Below, one piece after another: positions 21,840 through 31,322 of a DNA stretch of 64,000 nt. The stretch lies in NCBI GenBank assembly GCA_037962975.1, contig CM075673.1, positions 160,786,667-160,850,666 of the forward strand, in the 5' to 3' direction. A program made the translations under genes and the position numbers. The notes below the pieces were generated by a model. The model was not told where the DNA came from. It ran no database searches and saw nothing but the letters and a program-made list of their open reading frames with translations. Position 1 is the first letter of the stretch, and each line of letters starts with the position of its first letter. Origin of the DNA: Clitoria ternatea (lineage: Eukaryota > Streptophyta > Magnoliopsida > Fabales > Fabaceae).

Positions 21840-22921
21840 TATTAAGCACTCCCACAACAATCCGCACTTCTGAATGCTAGCCCATCGATGCGCTCTTCAA
21901 AGTGTTTATGAAATTTCATGTATCACGAAAGTATGACTTATGAGCATCTCATACTTTATGTATAAGTCCAGGTATCACCTAATGAGCATTATTAGTGATT
22001 GGACCTATTATCTTAATTTAAAATAAATTAGACCCAATAGTTTCAATTTTAGTCTAACTAAAATAAAACTACTCTCTAGTGGACTTATTTTATGCATGTG
22101 ACCACCTTATAGACATTATATTTGGTTATCTTTATTAATAAATATTTTATTATTATATAAAATAAGAGTGACATCTACCAATGTATCACTGTATCCAAAT
22201 ATTATTTTGACATAATCTATAAGTGATAACTATTTTATATGTTTGTTTACTTTGTCATGATATCTTATTGGACCCAATGCATGATCACTATCATTCTTAT
22301 ATGACCCAATTCATTTTACTTGATACTAAAATAGATTTTACATAAATAAATATTCAATATTATTTTCCCAGCATGACCATATATTTCTTTAAGCCTTACC
22401 CCATCAAGTGGCTCATAGATATCATTCTCATTACATAGAAGAGACAAATTACATCTACATCACTCACACCCTTATGCATAATTCATTCCCTGCCCAATTA
22501 TAACCTTTATGATCACTTTGTTACAAATAATGTTTGATTGTAGTATAAAACAACAAACTCCTCATGTAGAAATCATAGAAATTTCAGGTAGATAAATTAT
22601 ATATATCATTATCACATTGAAAATCGTTTATGACTTTCATATAATGATCTATATAATGTTCTCACGGTGAGTCCATTACCATTACTATTAATGTGTACTC
22701 GAGTGAAGACTTGATATCATCCATATCTATGATTTGTGGGGTCATATCATCGATTCATTTACACATTGGTTATATCATATTTATATGCCCCTATATAAAT
22801 ACTCGATTAGGGACAATTTAGGAATAGTTTTAAACAAGTTTTAAGATTGAACAGACTTATTTTATTAATAAAAATTAAATGATACAATGAAAAACTTAAT
22901 AGGTCATAAACATACACCAAC
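21840..22921 (-). mobile_element. LTR remnant, probably copia
   Basis: The right edge reads ATACACCAACA, the complement of an LTR beginning TGTTGGTGTAT. Over about 1 kb the texture (CTCACGGTGAGTCCATTACC, a TATAAATACTCG box near 22,795, ATAGGTCATAAACAT) is that of a plant LTR read on the minus strand. No matching second LTR or coding region lies nearby, so it is a solo or truncated LTR. The left limit is uncertain. Confidence 0.4.
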
Positions 22922-23042
22922 AATTAAACTTATAACATTATGACTACAAGTTCAATTTTTAACTAATTAGACGTTGATAAGGAGAAACATTTATGAAAAG
23001 GGTGACTCTAATAAAGACTATCTTTCTTTTTCATTTTATATA

Positions 23043-23551
23043 GGCTTAAATATATTTTTGGTGCCTTGAAATTAAGGATGTGGTCCTTATAAAATAATTT
23101 TTTTCTTTTACATCCTTCATATATTAAATATTTTGTTTATAGTCCCTATTTTAAACTTGAATCTGTTAATTGTTAACATAAGTAACTAAATTACACATTA
23201 GCTTATTAACATGGTTCTCATATGACCAACTGCCTCTTAACACATAATTCTATCGGATTAAAATACAATATTTAATTGTTAAAGTTACTTCAAAGTTGTC
23301 AGAAAATAAGTGTTGGGGATTTTGATAACAAAAACTATATTTTAACTTGTCATAGTCATGTGTTAACAATGAGTTGAATAAGTTAGAACTATTTGAAAGT
23401 TAAAATGTAATTTAGTTTCTTATTCTAACAATCAACAAATTCAAATTTAAAATAAAGACTTAATATGTAATATAAGAGGATGTAGAAAAAAATTATAGGA
23501 GTCAAAACCAAAAAAACTCTTATTTAATAAGGATAAAAACATATTTAAGAA
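23043..23551. mobile_element. Mutator-like non-autonomous element, 509 bp
   Basis: The left end GGCTTAAATATATTTTTGG and the complement of the right end (TTCTTAAATATGTTTTTATC) are terminal inverted repeats. A perfect 9-bp target duplication, TTTTATATA, flanks the element at 23,034-23,042 and 23,552-23,560; nine bases is the Mutator hallmark. No transposase inside. Elements with GGCTTAAATATGTTTTTGG ends are, to my knowledge, abundant in legumes. Confidence 0.8.
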
Positions 23552-23602
23552 TTTTATATATATCATTTGTGAAAAATTACACGCGTCCCATTAGATAAAC
23601 TC

Positions 23603-23673
<71 letters not shown>
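23603..23673. repeat. (AT)n microsatellite, about 70 bp
   Basis: An almost uninterrupted AT dinucleotide run. Confidence 0.95.
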
Positions 23674-23676
<3 letters not shown>

Positions 23677-24299
23677 GCACATTCGAACCACCCAATGACC
23701 TCAAGATTTGCGATGAGATCATAAGTTTGTGGTGCAAATTTTCAAATCATTGTTTAGTTTCATCCATATACAGAAGGCTTCTTATAAAAGAAAATGACGT
23801 GCTGAAAGCATTTCTCAACTATTAGGCAGAACCGTACTACTTCCACATACAAGACTCGGCAATACGAAATAACTAGAAATTAAATTAATTTTTTTCCTTT
23901 TAAAAAAATGAGTAAAGAAATTAAGGTGAGCTATGAGTGAAACTATGGCCTGCCCTGGGACGTGTAGGATGGCAAAGTCGTTGCTAACCTTTTTGAAATC
24001 TGAGACATAATAAATATAGAGGGTCTTATAAAAAAAATTATTATCAAATAAAAGAGTTTCATAATTTAAATTAGAGTAATTATTATTTGAAATCTAAAAT
24101 CTTTAAAAATATACATGATTACAAACTTTAGACTTTAATAATAACAATGATTCTATTATAAAGTCACTAGAAATATAGCAAAAATCCTAGTAAGCTACAG
24201 TGTTATCAATAAAATCATTCATAATCTTTCTCTTTTATCTCTTACCCTTGTTTCTTTTTTTTCTATTTATTCTTTCTTTGGTCGGGAGAAACTAACCAT
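23674..24299. other. AT-rich spacer
   Basis: Nothing supported in this stretch. Confidence 0.4.
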
Positions 24300-24757
24300 T
24301 AGGGAGTGAAAATATGTTGGATCCAGTTAAGCTTTATAAGCTATGTTAGACTTGTTACTTAATTGTAAGGCTAGAGTCTGTCTCGTTACTTAATGCATAC
24401 TATATTTTTAGGTATGGTCTTCCCTATTCAAACGCTTGAATTATCCTATAATATTTTGTATAAAAGCTCGATTTATATTAAAACCAATAAAAATACCAAT
24501 AAACAAATATTAAATATCAATGAACTCATCTTAAATAAAGAAATGATCCTTTAAAAAGTTAACAACCTATATAAAATATATTTAATTATCAAGTTAATTT
24601 TAACATATTTTAATCTTATAAATTTTATTTTATGTAAAAAATATCAAATTAACTTATAAACTATATAATGTATCATAAATTCCTATTTATTTTATAAAAT
24701 CATATAAGAGTTTAAAAAAGCTAACCTAATAGGTAATATGACATATTTTCACCCCTA
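24300..24757. mobile_element. hAT-like non-autonomous element
   Basis: TAGGGAGTGAAAATATGT at the left and the complement of ACATATTTTCACCCCTA at the right match apart from a one-base length difference. TAGGGGTG-type ends are typical of plant hAT elements. The element is 458 bp, AT-rich and non-coding. A clean 8-bp target duplication was not found, so the assignment rests on the ends only. Confidence 0.55.
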
Positions 24758-25848
24758 ATAAGTATAAGAGGTGTTCGGTTTGGGTGGGCCTTGTTTGGGC
24801 TAGGGTAAAGGAAGCCCTATGTGTTGGCTGACAATGTCGGTGATGATGCTTATCCTCCTCCTTCTTCGAGACAAATTAGTTGTGTAAGGCAACATCAAGA
24901 TGCTGATTACTACCCTTGAACAACCCACCCTACTATGCATGAGCTAGGGTGGCATATGGGCCTATAGTTGGTCAAACTACACTTGCCACAAACTATACTA
25001 TACTAACTGACCTTTGATGTTCTACAACTCCTCCTAAAGGCATGCCACCTCTGGATCTGCACGTGAAGACTTTACGCCAATGGAAGGGGAAGGTCGCGTC
25101 ATTACTGTATCTTATTGTGAAGTTTTGGCAAAAAATGTGCATATGTCTTATTATGACAACTATGTATGTTTCACCATTATTAATGAGATGTGATGATTGA
25201 TGATGGAATTTCTAGGATATATTGTTGTATGACACACCCATGAATAGTGAGACATCGATTGAATGCTAATGTCAAATGTTGAGTTGGTAATGATGATGAA
25301 AATTTAAGATGATTAAAGAGATTGTGAATACCACATAAAAATTTGAAAGAATGGCAAGATTTACTATAATTGAAATCCATTAAGAATTAGGTTGTGATGT
25401 TGATGAGAATGATGATGGATGATTGATGAGCGGCATGATAGGATGTATAGTGTGAGATTGCATCTAATTGACATCTGCATTGTATCGATGGCATATTTGC
25501 ATAGCTGACAGTGTGGGATGTTAGAGGTTCCTCTAATTGACTCAGTGGGAGGGCAGCTCAATGCACAAGCATTTCTGTTACCTTAGTGATTTCGTGGTTG
25601 AATCACAAAGTTACTCATACTTAATCACGGGGGATTACATGTGGTTGATTCGGTGGGGATGACTCTTTGAGGAGCAGGTTTCCCTAGTGGTTCTAGTGGA
25701 TCACAACTGCCATGGTGAGGAATCATGGTTGGCTCACAACACCATTTTATGATATTTGAGTTGTTGTTGTTGCCGCTGTCATTGTGATATGACCAATGTT
25801 ACATTATAGGCGATGCGGTTTAGTACTAGAAAAATGTTGATTGATGAT

Positions 25849-25880
<32 letters not shown>

Positions 25881-26789
25881 GTACATATTGTTGTTGATAC
25901 TGCAGTATAGCCCATATTGGTGATTATTCCCACAGTCGGATCCGCAATTGTTAAGTATGATTCGTTGTGTATATGCATTAAGTTAAGAACATTTGTATAT
26001 AGCCCGGTGATATGTCAGATGAGATTGAGATATTAAGGTGATGAAGGATGATGGTAGGATTGGGAGATTGAAACCCTGAACTGACAAGTAAAATATTTAA
26101 AATAAGATATATATTGATTTGAGACAATACTCATGATGGCCCAATAGGATGGAGGACAATGATTATGTGAATATGTATATGCTTACTATGAGTTTAATTG
26201 ATGAGCAATAATATACCTATGTTGAAGATGACTTGATGATATTTGATATTTACGTTGCAAAGCACACATGCTGTTTTTATGCATGTACACATGATCACAA
26301 TGTATTTGAATTCGTCATTTCGAATGTAATACTCACTTATTATATCATGTAATGCCAATATGAAAATGATTTTGAACAATGAATAAGAATCATGACATAA
26401 ATTGATTTAGTTTATACAACTACAACATTGAATGAAAATTTAATCTCGTTAGCCTTTACATACATAAATTCATGAAACCTATAACTGTAGCCAGGAATTC
26501 AGAAAACCTTGTGAAATCAAAAGCACTTCATATTCCTCATTATATATGTACGCTTTTATGTACATAAATTTGACAAACTTACATTACTATATAATTGAAC
26601 ACAGAACACACTGACATATACATTTAAACACATGGACAAATGTAACATGTACATCTATAAAAATAACATAATCAATCAATAGAAATAGGAAATATAAATA
26701 TAATTAGACCCAAGGAGTTTTTAAGGATTATATTGTCACCTTAGAGTCTCTTGAACTTTAATCCAATGAGATTCCCTGAAATTCTTATA
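24758..26789. other. Unassigned region, possible decayed retroelement UTR
   Basis: Positions 25,180-26,100 are rich in GATGATGATTGATG-like sequence and less AT-rich than the surroundings, as in the non-coding parts of some gypsy elements, but no domain or LTR pair was found. An (AT)10 run lies at 25,861-25,880. Nothing else supported. Confidence 0.3.
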
Positions 26790-27863
26790 GTTGACTTTTA
26801 TTATCAATAGGATGTCATCTCTAAACGAAACTCCATATGAGCATTACCTGATTGTAATGTTATCCTCACTTAAGACCCTACAACAAGTATAAGATGGACC
26901 ACGGGTCCCAACCCTACATATTTATAGGATATTCACCTCCTTATAAAGGCTACAAATGCCTATCTATATTGTTAGACATGTTTAGTTTGATAAGTTTACC
27001 TATCCCCTAAATCATAATCCTCAGTTCCTAACTTCATCCTCTAACACTGCGTAAGACTTAGCCACACTTCCTCCCATTATACCTCAATTTCAACCTCATC
27101 CTCCTCAGATGGCCATTGCTATTAAAACTGAGCCTTCCACACTTGTGCCTATAGATCAACTTCCACTTATTTATAATATCAACATTGAATCATCTGTTCC
27201 TACTGCCAATGAACCCTTAGCCAACATTCACCCTATGATTACAAGGTACAAGTCTGGCATCTTTAAACCAAGAGCTCTCTTTAACACTATGACCTGTACT
27301 GACCACACTATTACCATATTTATCCCAAAATGGAAAGCAACCATGATGGATGAATACCAAGATCACCTTAGAAACAATACTTGGGAGCTAGGAACTCTAC
27401 CTTCAAATAGAAAAGCCATTAACAACAGATAGTTATTTAGACACAAATACAAACCTGATGGTAGTATCTTGGAACATGAAGCAAGATTTTACAAGAGGTT
27501 TTACTCAACAAGAGGGCATTGACTTTATAGATACTTTCAACCCATAGGTGAAACCTTTTATAGTCAGGGTTGTCCTTGCAACTGCCATCTCTAAAAATTG
27601 GCCCATTCATCAAGTAGACATTGATAATGTATTCCTCTATGGTGAACTCCAAAAGGAAATATTCATGAAACAACCTTCAGGCCTACACCAGGGCTCAATC
27701 AACAGTATTTACAAACTTAACAAGGCTATTTATGGCCTTAAACAGTCATCAAGAGCCTAGTTTCATAAGTTAGCTCAAGTTCTGACCTCCCTTGGATTTC
27801 AACCTACTAAGAGTGATCACTCTCTATTTATGAGTCACACCAACAGCTTGACCATGTATGTAT
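26790..27863 (+). pseudogene. Older copia element, integrase C-terminus to RT (5' half)
   Basis: In shifting plus-strand frames: FIINRMSSLNETPYE, LRPYNKYKMDHGSQP and YIFIGYSPPYKGYKCL (integrase and its C-terminal region, about 26,800-26,960), then HPMITRYKSGIFKPR (27,229 on, start of the RT block), KWKATMMDEYQDHLRNNTWE, QVDIDNVFLYGELQKEIFMK and LNKAIYGLKQSSRA (27,548-27,760). Stops at 27,430 and 27,758 and frame changes show it was dead. The RT is cut at 27,863 by the younger Sirevirus-like element and resumes at 37,495. Confidence 0.8.
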
Positions 27864-28635
27864 TGTTGTTCAAGTGGCCTCAATACTCAAGAGGGGGGGT
27901 GAATTGAGTTATAAAACTTTTGCTTGGAATACCTTTGAAATTGATTTCTATAACCAAGTTTATGAGATTATGCAAGTGAAAGCAAGTAAAAATGATATGC
28001 AATGCACTACAAGAGGTAAGTATTGCTGAGGCAATTTAGCAAACACTTGGTGTGCAATATTTGAAGAATAACAAGTTAAGCAAGTTCAAGTATGCTCTTC
28101 TCAACCAAACAATATCAATCAACAAATATGCAGTATATGAAAGTAAAAGAGTAAGGAAGAGAAGCTTGCAAACCGATATAACGAGTTCCACCCAATCCGG
28201 TGTATGTCTCGCCTCTAAGCAACCCACTTAGAGGATTTTCCACTATTGTAGACTAGAGATACAACTTTGAGCAATTGCGGCTTCCTAGTGTCCCACACTC
28301 AAGAACCCAATCCTCACAAGTACAAGGGCAACCCACCCAATCTCTCAGTCTCACAATATCCCAAAGGTTGAATCCTCAACCTTAGTAACCACTCAACCTA
28401 GAGTGAACAACCACTCAACCTAGAGTGAATAACTTGTGTTTGGTGTTTGTTTACAATCAATACACTCTCTTAATAGAGCAGATATACAAATGAAAAGCTC
28501 TCCCAAATTCTAACTCTCAAGATGAGAGGATATACAAGTGAAGTATAAGATACAAGAAATAGGCTTACAAAGCACAAAATAGAGCTAAGGATTTGTTGCT
28601 TCTTGGTTCTTCATGTTGTGCTTGAGTTCCTCTTC

Positions 28636-28645
28636 ATTATATAGA
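28636..28645 (-). promoter_or_regulatory. Putative TATA box of the Sirevirus-like LTR
   Basis: TCTATATAATG on the minus strand, about 130 bp downstream of the palindrome array. The same box lies at 36,879-36,888 in the 5' LTR. No other TATA candidate is as well placed. Confidence 0.55.
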
Positions 28646-28774
28646 CTCATTTGTGCAGTGTTGAGGGTTCCTAGCCGTTGCAAGATGATGGCTCCAGCTT
28701 GTCTCTACGTATTATAAGATTGGGTCCATGTTTCCCACTTAAATCTGTCCTTTTAGTGGTGTTTCCCACTTCTC

Positions 28775-29018
28775 GAATCGATTCGTAGTGCCTTGAATCG
28801 ATTCGAAGCATTCTGATGTGTACAGATTTAAGTTTCAGATTCGTGTGAATCGATTCGAGCTTTGTTGAATCGATTCAGAGCATTCTGTTTGGGGTTCCTG
28901 GACTGTCAGCATCGTGTGAATCGATTCAGGGTCCTGGTGAATCGATTCAGGACATACTGTTTGCAATTTTAGTGACTTCCAGGGCTTTGAATCGATTCAC
29001 TCGTGCTTGAATCGATTC
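28775..29018. repeat. GAATCGATTC palindrome array in the 3' LTR
   Basis: Eight exact GAATCGATTC sites at 28,775, 28,795, 28,847, 28,867, 28,918, 28,939, 28,989 and 29,009. They form four pairs with 20-21 bp between starts; pairs repeat every 71-72 bp. The spacer between pairs shares CTGTTTGGGGTTCC-like sequence in some units. The array lies in the U3 part of the LTR. Confidence 0.95.
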
Positions 29019-29245
29019 AGGCTTTTCATTTTGACATTTTCTCATGCCTGTTGGTCATCCATTTGAATCTAGTGATGCATGGTTGCTTTCCTTTTGCTTG
29101 ATTCATTGGTTTCTTGATTTCTTGAACCTTTGTGAAACCGTTTTCTTCTTTTATATGATGTCTCTAATTGTTTTTGATTCTTCGAAGACTTCGCATTGCA
29201 TGTTTCCTTTGTCATTATCAAAACCTGTTATCACATGCAAATACA

Positions 29246-29716
29246 CTCTCCCCCTTTTTGATGATGACAACCAATGGCCATCTCTTGGGGTGTTTATTAG
29301 CCAATAGCAAGTTATGAAAACTAATGTCTCTGTTTTAAACAATTATTTCTTTTAGGGAAATATGTCTCCCCCTTTGTTTTTCAATAAAATCATCAAATTT
29401 TAAGCGTTGAAAGAATGCATACATACACATCTATCGCACACATACACAAATATTTCTTTGTCATTATCTATTTCTTAGAGAATAACCTATATATCTGATA
29501 ACCTGTATATCTCTCCCCCTTTGTCATTATCAAAAACAAAAGTTGGGAATATGCAGTAAATCGAGTAATAATCGCAGGCAACGCAGTTGAAATAGTCATA
29601 AACCAAAGTAATTAACCAAACGAGATAATTGTGCAAATAATTAACCGAAATAGTCACAAACCAAAGTAAACAACCAAGTCTTAATGTGAAATTAAAACAA
29701 AGAAAGTAAAGATCAA
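29246..29716 (-). promoter_or_regulatory. 3' untranslated region with three polypurine tracts
   Basis: On the minus strand AAAAAGGGGGAGAG directly abuts the LTR (29,246-29,259). Near-copies lie at about 29,364-29,378 and 29,510-29,530, the last within TGATAATGACAAAGGGGGAG. Repeated polypurine tracts before the 3' LTR are a known Sirevirus trait. No ORF in this stretch. Confidence 0.75.
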
Positions 29717-30769
29717 TCAGGGTTGTGGGAAGTGGATGCTGGATATCTGGGTGGCTAGCTCCGTGTATCGCTCTTCCATATTCGCTTCGATTTTGTCCAG
29801 TCGAGCGTGGATGTTTGCTTCCATGGAGTTGAGGCGCTGGTCCAGGTGGGCAGTGATTCTGGTGAAGAGGTCATCGGTAGGAGCGGGTGGAGGAGGAGGA
29901 GGAGCGTCATCTTTAACTTCGTGACGGGGACGCCTAAGAAATTGCCACCTTCCATGGTATTCCACAATATTCATCTTAGTGAGATGAGATTTGCCAATAG
30001 GTGCTTTGGGACCGACCATCTCTTTGATTTCATTTTTCAAATCCACTTTAAAGTGGTGGAGCAATTTGGTAATGAAGATGGCATATGGAAGATGAGCGAG
30101 ATTTTGGGCTTCAATCATGTGATGCCTGATTAAGTCAATCCAATTGATGTCTTTTTCGTTGACAATTGCCCAGAGCAGCAAGATTTGGGCCTCATTTAGT
30201 CTTGCATAATTTCCACCGGAAGGGAGGAGAATTTTGACAAGGACAAAATGTAAGAGGCGGTGTTGGAGACTTAAAGTGCCAACCGTGCTTGATGGACCTG
30301 CAAGATTAAAGAAAGATCTTGCCTCCAATGGATTATAATTCCATGCAAGAGGAGGTTCTTTGCCATGGAAGGAAGCATTGCTAAGAGGGAGTAAGCCAAC
30401 TTGATTCATGACTTCATTATCAAGAATGATAGTTTTACCTTTCACTCTGGCAATGTAGCGAGCATCTTGAAGGCGTAGAGTGGAGTAGAATACACGAATC
30501 AATTCGGGGTAGATTGCTATTTCCTCAAGAGCCATGAAGCCAACAAGCTCTTGTTGATGTAAGGTGGTGAGTAGAGGAAGTCCAGACGTCTCAAAAAATG
30601 GAAGATCAAGCCAATGAGGAGAAATGAGATTTTTCTCAGAGAATGAAGATTTGTACCTTTCTAGTTCCTTTTGAGTAGTAAATAATCTGGATAGATCAGA
30701 GTTTTGAGGCATGGAGGCTGCAGCAGTGTTTGCACGTTGCTTCTTGCGAGGTTGAGAGGAGGAAGCCAT
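29717..30769 (-). CDS. Third ORF in envelope position, 350 aa, function unknown
   Basis: Intact frame, starting MASSSQPRKKQRAN in a good plant start context (CTCCAATGGCTTCC), preceded by a pyrimidine-rich leader. The basic N-terminus could be a nuclear localisation signal. The middle (residues about 40-270) is a globular-looking region (RYKSSFSEKNLISPHWLDLP, then LEEIAIYPELIRVFYSTLRL) of the kind often annotated as 'putative plant transposon protein' in legume retroelements. A proline run (DDAPPPPPPAPTDD, about 285-298) leads into a C-terminal coiled coil (RLNSMEANIHARLDKIEANM). No signal peptide or convincing membrane segment is seen, so a true envelope role is doubtful despite its position. 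It is the only undamaged ORF of the element and has the palindrome array 143 bp upstream of its ATG. The family assignment is from memory. Confidence 0.7.
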   Translation of the reverse strand: MASSSQPRKKQRANTAAASMPQNSDLSRLFTTQKELERYKSSFSEKNLISPHWLDLPFFETSGLPLLTTLHQQELVGFMALEEIAIYPELIRVFYSTLRLQDARYIARVKGKTIILDNEVMNQVGLLPLSNASFHGKEPPLAWNYNPLEARSFFNLAGPSSTVGTLSLQHRLLHFVLVKILLPSGGNYARLNEAQILLLWAIVNEKDINWIDLIRHHMIEAQNLAHLPYAIFITKLLHHFKVDLKNEIKEMVGPKAPIGKSHLTKMNIVEYHGRWQFLRRPRHEVKDDAPPPPPPAPTDDLFTRITAHLDQRLNSMEANIHARLDKIEANMEERYTELATQISSIHFPQP

Positions 30770-30911
30770 TGGAGATGGAGGATTGAGTGGAAGGTTTGGA
30801 GAAGAAGTTGAGAAGTTGGAAAAGAGAGAGTGGGAGATAGTGGGAGAGTAAAATGAGGAAGTGAGTGATTAATAGACTTGAATCAGCGTTATTATGCAAA
30901 AACTGTCGCGT

Positions 30912-31157
30912 GAATCGATTCGAGGGATGGGTGAATCGATTCGAGCGTTACTGACTTGAGAGAAATTGGAGAATCAGGTGCGTGAATCGATTCAAGGATG
31001 GTGTGAATCGATTCTAACGTTTCTGTTTGAGGGAATATGAACCAACAGGGGTTTGAATCGATTCAAGGGGAGTGTGAATCGATTCGAACGTTGCTGTTTT
31101 GAGGATTTATGAACCATCAGGTCTTTGAATCGATTCGAGGGGATGCTGAATCGATTC
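30912..31157. repeat. Internal GAATCGATTC palindrome array
   Basis: Eight exact sites at 30,912, 30,933, 30,984, 31,005, 31,055, 31,076, 31,127 and 31,148: four pairs, 21 bp within each pair and 71-72 bp between pairs. This is the geometry of the LTR array, with matching spacer sequence in the same orientation. It lies between the end of pol and the ATG of the third ORF. Confidence 0.95.
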
Positions 31158-31322
31158 GAAGGGTTGTTTTACTTCAAAAATCATTTCTATCCATTCCAAT
31201 GTGTTCAAGGCATGAGGATTTTCATATAGGATCATTAAGCCAACGTTTTCGTGGGGATCTTTTTCTTCATTACTAATTAATAGAAGTTATCAAGCAATCA
31301 ATACATAATATTAAGAGATCAT

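Larger units (their letters stand above)
27864..29245 (-). repeat. 3' LTR of the Sirevirus-like element (1,382 bp)
   Basis: Starts TGTTGTTCAAG and ends GCAAATACA on the plus strand. It differs from the other LTR by about six substitutions and by an extra 22 bp near 28,400, where CAACCTAGAGTGAA is repeated. It contains four pairs of GAATCGATTC palindromes (28,775-29,018) and a TATA-like box at 28,636-28,645 downstream of them on the minus strand. Preceded on the element strand by polypurine tracts. Confidence 0.93.

Noticed and set aside
28036..28227. 63-codon frame repeated at 36,302-36,493
   Set aside because: Present in both LTRs simply because they are duplicates; no start context or domain.
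29736..30133. Plus-strand frames of 62 and 108 codons
   Set aside because: Shadows of the intact 350-codon third ORF on the minus strand.
29717..30769. Calling the third ORF a viral envelope protein
   Set aside because: Position fits, but no signal peptide or clear membrane segment is visible; function left open.
30912..31157. Regularly spaced short repeats that could suggest a CRISPR array
   Set aside because: Palindromes occur in pairs with 10-11 bp between them, and the longer spacers are similar to each other rather than unique; they lie inside a plant retrotransposon.
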